64,000 nt of DNA, taken from the NCBI GenBank assembly GCA_963706885.1, contig CAVPNX010000031.1:1-64000 (forward strand). The letters run 5' to 3'. The translations under genes and the position numbers were made by a program. The DNA comes from Prado023 sp963706885. GTDB taxonomy: Bacteria > Actinomycetota > Actinomycetes > S36-B12 > CAIYMF01. This document shows positions 61,480-64,000 of the stretch, in pieces (position 1 is the stretch's first letter; every line of letters starts with the position of its first letter). The notes below the pieces were generated by a model. That model was not told the DNA's origin and searched no databases. It saw only the letters and a program-made list of their open reading frames with translations.

Positions 61480-63102
61480 ATGCGCACGATTCTCGACGCC
61501 GAGGCGCTGACAGGGTGGGCAGCGCTGGCCCTGGACGGGATGAAGACCCACCGTCGCGCCATCGATGCCCTCAACGTGTTCCCCGTTCCGGACGGCGACA
61601 CCGGGACCAACATGTACCTCACCCTCGAGGCGGGCGTCGCGGCGATGATGGCCATCGAGGGCGACATCCCGGAGCCCGGCAACGCCCGCCTTGCCGCACT
61701 TGCCCGCGGAATGCTGCTCGGCGCCCGTGGCAACTCCGGGGTGATCATGTCCGAGCTCCTGCGTGGGATCGCCGCGACCCGGGCTGCCGACCTGACCCGG
61801 CCCATGGACGGCGCGTGGCTGGCCGACGCGCTGACCCGGGCGGCGTCGGCGGCGTTCAGCGCGGTGTCCAATCCCAAGGAGGGCACGGTCCTCACAGTCG
61901 CGCGGGCTGCGGCCGCGGCCGCGACGGAGATGGCCGTGGAGTCCGACGGCGACCTGCAGGCGGTCACGAAGGCGGCTGCTGAGGCCGCGCGCACGGCCCT
62001 TGCAGCCACGACGGGGCAGCTGGAGGCGCTGCGTCGGGCGGGCGTGGTCGATGCCGGCGGGCGCGGGTACGTGGTGCTCACCGACTCCCTGCTCGAGGTC
62101 GTCACCGGCGTCCACAGCGACCTGCCGGAGTTCGCCCGCCTGGCACCCGAGCCGGACTCGCTGGCCGACCCGGAGCACATGCTTCACGGCTACGGCGGCC
62201 CTGCCTACGAGGTGATGTACCTGCTCGACGCCCCCGACGAGGCCATCCCAGGGTTCAAGGCGCGCCTGGCCGGACTCGGCGACTCGCTGGTGGTGGTGGG
62301 CGGGGACTCGCTGTGGAACATCCACGTCCACGTCGATGACGCCGGAGCCGCGGTCGAGGCGGCGCTGGCGATCGGTGCGCCGTACCGGATCCGGATCACC
62401 TACCTGGCGGCGGTCGTCGACGCCGGGGCGCAGCCGACCGGCCGGGCCCTCGTGGTCGTCGCGCACGGCGCGGGTGTCGCCGATCTCCTCGAGGCAAGTG
62501 GTGTGACCGTCGTGCGAGCTCCCGAGCTGGGCCGGCCGTCGACCGCCGAGATGCTCGCCGGGATCGAGGCCACCGGAGCCCACGAGGTGGTGCTGCTGCC
62601 CGGGGACAAGGACTCCCGGCCGGTGGCCGAGGCAGCGGGGCTCGCCGCCCGCGACAGCGGCCATCGGGTCGCGGTCATCCCGACGCGGTCCATCGTCCAG
62701 TCGTTGGCCGCCGTTGCGGTCCACGACCCGTCGGAGGACTTCGACGACGATGTCGTCAGCATGAGCCGGGCCTCCTCGGCCACGCAGTACGCGGGGCTGA
62801 CCACGGCGAGCAAGAACGCGATCACCACGGCGGGAGCGTGCAAGGTCGGTGACGAGCTGGGCCTGATCGCCGGGGACATCCTCGAGATCGGCTCCGACGT
62901 CCAACAGGTGGCCCGAGCCGTGCTGACCCGCATGCTCGCCCGCGGTGGAGCCGAGCTGGTGACCATCGTGCTCGGCGCCGATGCCCCCGCGGATCTGCTC
63001 GACGGGATCGAGCGGTGGGTCGAGCGCAACCACCCCGAGGTCGAGGTGGTCGGCTACGAGGGCGGGCAGCCCCGCTGGCACGCCATCATCGGTGTGGAGT
63101 AG
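61480..63102 (+). CDS. DAK2/DhaL domain kinase (FakA/YloV-like)
   Basis: 540 residues. The N-terminal DhaL nucleotide-binding domain has NVFPVPDGDTGTNMYLTL (Mg-binding Asp cluster), RGMLLGARGNSGVIMSELLRG and RRAGVVDAGGRGYVVL; the C-terminal half is the EDD-type domain found in FakA (DSLVVVGGDSLWNIHVHVDD, LPGDKDSRPVAEAA, VIPTRSIVQSLAAVAV, GLIAGDILEIGSDVQQVA). FakA phosphorylates fatty acids bound to FakB proteins; its position between rpmB and recG is conserved in actinobacteria and Firmicutes. AGGAGGG precedes ATG 61480. Confidence 0.9.
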   Translation: MRTILDAEALTGWAALALDGMKTHRRAIDALNVFPVPDGDTGTNMYLTLEAGVAAMMAIEGDIPEPGNARLAALARGMLLGARGNSGVIMSELLRGIAATRAADLTRPMDGAWLADALTRAASAAFSAVSNPKEGTVLTVARAAAAAATEMAVESDGDLQAVTKAAAEAARTALAATTGQLEALRRAGVVDAGGRGYVVLTDSLLEVVTGVHSDLPEFARLAPEPDSLADPEHMLHGYGGPAYEVMYLLDAPDEAIPGFKARLAGLGDSLVVVGGDSLWNIHVHVDDAGAAVEAALAIGAPYRIRITYLAAVVDAGAQPTGRALVVVAHGAGVADLLEASGVTVVRAPELGRPSTAEMLAGIEATGAHEVVLLPGDKDSRPVAEAAGLAARDSGHRVAVIPTRSIVQSLAAVAVHDPSEDFDDDVVSMSRASSATQYAGLTTASKNAITTAGACKVGDELGLIAGDILEIGSDVQQVARAVLTRMLARGGAELVTIVLGADAPADLLDGIERWVERNHPEVEVVGYEGGQPRWHAIIGVE

Positions 63103-63105
63103 CCG

Positions 63106-64000
63106 GTGCCGGACCTGGTCGGTGTGGTCGGCGGCAAGGCGGCCAAGGCCCTCGGGACGCTGGGGATCACCACGCTCGAGGACCTGCTGGGACACTACCC
63201 GCGCCGCTACGCCGAGCGCGGTGAGCTCACCGACCTCGCGTCGCTGACCGTGGGGGAGCAGGTCACCGTGCTGGCCCGGGTGGCCTCCGCGAAGTCCCGC
63301 CCGCTCCCACCCAAGCCCGGCCAGAGGCGACGCAGCATCACCGAGGCCGTCGTGACCGACGGGACCGGCGAGCTCACGCTCACGTTCTTCAACCAGGACT
63401 GGATCGTCAAGGCGTTCCGCCCCGGACGGCTGGGACTGTTCGCCGGGACTGTCGGGCTGTTCAACGGCCGCCGCCAGCTGCTGCACCCCGAGCACGAGTT
63501 CGTCGACGAGGAGGCCGCCGACGAGGCGGCCGCGGACTACGCCGGCCGGTTGATCCCGGTCTACCCCGCCACCCAGAAGGTCAACAGCTGGACGATCGCG
63601 CGCAACGTGCGCCTCGCGCTGCCGGAGGCCGCGACCTGGCCCGATCCGCTGGACGACGACCTGCGGGCGCGGGTGGGGGTGCTCGACCTGCCGACCGCCC
63701 TGCAGTGGGTGCATCGCCCGATCGACCGGGGGCAGGCGCGGCGGGCGATCGAGCGCCTGCGCTGGGATGAGGCGTTCGGGGTCCAGGTGGTGCTCGCGCA
63801 GCGGCGGGCCGCGATCACCGCCGCACCGGCGATCGCCCGGCCGGGTCGCCCGGGCGGAGTGCGCGACACGTTCGACGCGGGCCTCCCCTTCACGTTGACC
63901 GACGGGCAGCGGGAGGTCGCGGCGGTCATCGACGAGGAGATCGCCGGCAGCCACCCCATGCACCGCCTGCTGCAGGGGGAGGTCGGCTCGGGCAAGACGG
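63106..64000 (+). CDS. recG: ATP-dependent DNA helicase RecG (partial, runs off the window)
   Basis: First 298 residues of RecG, which remodels stalled forks and Holliday junctions. Seen: KALGTLGITTLEDLLGHYPRRY, the wedge/OB domain (VTVLARVASAK, TDGTGELTLTFFNQ, LHPEHEF, LIPVYPATQKVNSWTI), ERLRWDEAFGVQVVLAQRR and the Walker A region GEVGSGKT at the very edge. The helicase motifs lie beyond the window. GTG 63106 follows the DhaL-type stop by three bases, so the two genes are co-transcribed. The frame is open to the last base. Confidence 0.95.
   Translation, partial: MPDLVGVVGGKAAKALGTLGITTLEDLLGHYPRRYAERGELTDLASLTVGEQVTVLARVASAKSRPLPPKPGQRRRSITEAVVTDGTGELTLTFFNQDWIVKAFRPGRLGLFAGTVGLFNGRRQLLHPEHEFVDEEAADEAAADYAGRLIPVYPATQKVNSWTIARNVRLALPEAATWPDPLDDDLRARVGVLDLPTALQWVHRPIDRGQARRAIERLRWDEAFGVQVVLAQRRAAITAAPAIARPGRPGGVRDTFDAGLPFTLTDGQREVAAVIDEEIAGSHPMHRLLQGEVGSGKT

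Overview
The window is chromosomal DNA of a high-GC actinomycete. The evidence is uniformly high G+C coding bias, frequent GTG starts, a HU protein with a long Lys/Ala/Pro tail, leucine/valine biosynthesis controlled by short leader peptides, an IclR-type gene divergent from leuCD, the ddl / DUF3515 / AsnC-like / thiL / rpmB / DhaL / recG order, and many genes whose start codon lies 6-9 nt after a TANNNT -10 box (leaderless transcripts). The genus cannot be fixed from the sequence alone.

Layout. 1-3408: gatC-gatA-gatB (Glu-tRNA(Gln) amidotransferase). 3568-8163: bioY, a secreted metallophosphoesterase, two S51/glutamine-amidotransferase-like proteins (one with a CysRS-like tail) and a D-2-hydroxyacid dehydrogenase. 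8160-14538 (minus): three paralogous lipoprotein genes encoding four copies of an uncharacterised module with NTF2-like-looking parts and an HExxH motif. 14701-43686: branched-chain amino acid block (ilvD, ilvB, ilvN, ilvC, leuA, leuB, ilvE, cimA, leuC, leuD) plus serA, interspersed with lipoproteins, a NIL-domain protein, a tandem GNAT, a DUF2804 protein, an FAH-family hydrolase, gltX, a 2-phosphoglycerate-kinase-like gene, a beta-propeller protein, tRNA-Gln, tRNA-Glu and an IclR regulator. 43776-44431: HU. 45000-51100: two secreted proteins in parallel cassettes that share promoter-region repeats, a 5' UTR inverted repeat, a C-terminal module and a terminator. 51300-64000: plsC-gpsA, a secreted glycosidase-like protein, MarC, metB-like gene divergent from ddl, an acetolactate-synthase-like enzyme, DUF3515, AsnC/Lrp domain, thiL, rpmB, DhaL-type kinase and the start of recG, which runs off the end.

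How it works together. The block encodes a threonine-independent isoleucine route (CimA, then LeuCD and LeuB, then IlvBN/C/D/E) together with valine and leucine synthesis. Three genes are preceded by short leader peptides rich in the end-product amino acid: IIVV before ilvB, LLL before leuA and III before cimA. ilvB and cimA have a U-tailed terminator hairpin between leader and gene. leuC has instead an IclR-type divergent regulator. GatCAB, GluRS, tRNA-Gln and tRNA-Glu together imply the indirect route to Gln-tRNA.

Caution. About 22 single-base frame breaks interrupt otherwise intact genes, many of them essential; 19 look like one extra base and 3 like one missing base. The most economical reading is residual indel error in the assembly. 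Frame-broken genes are therefore annotated as one CDS spanning both frames, with the break position stated.
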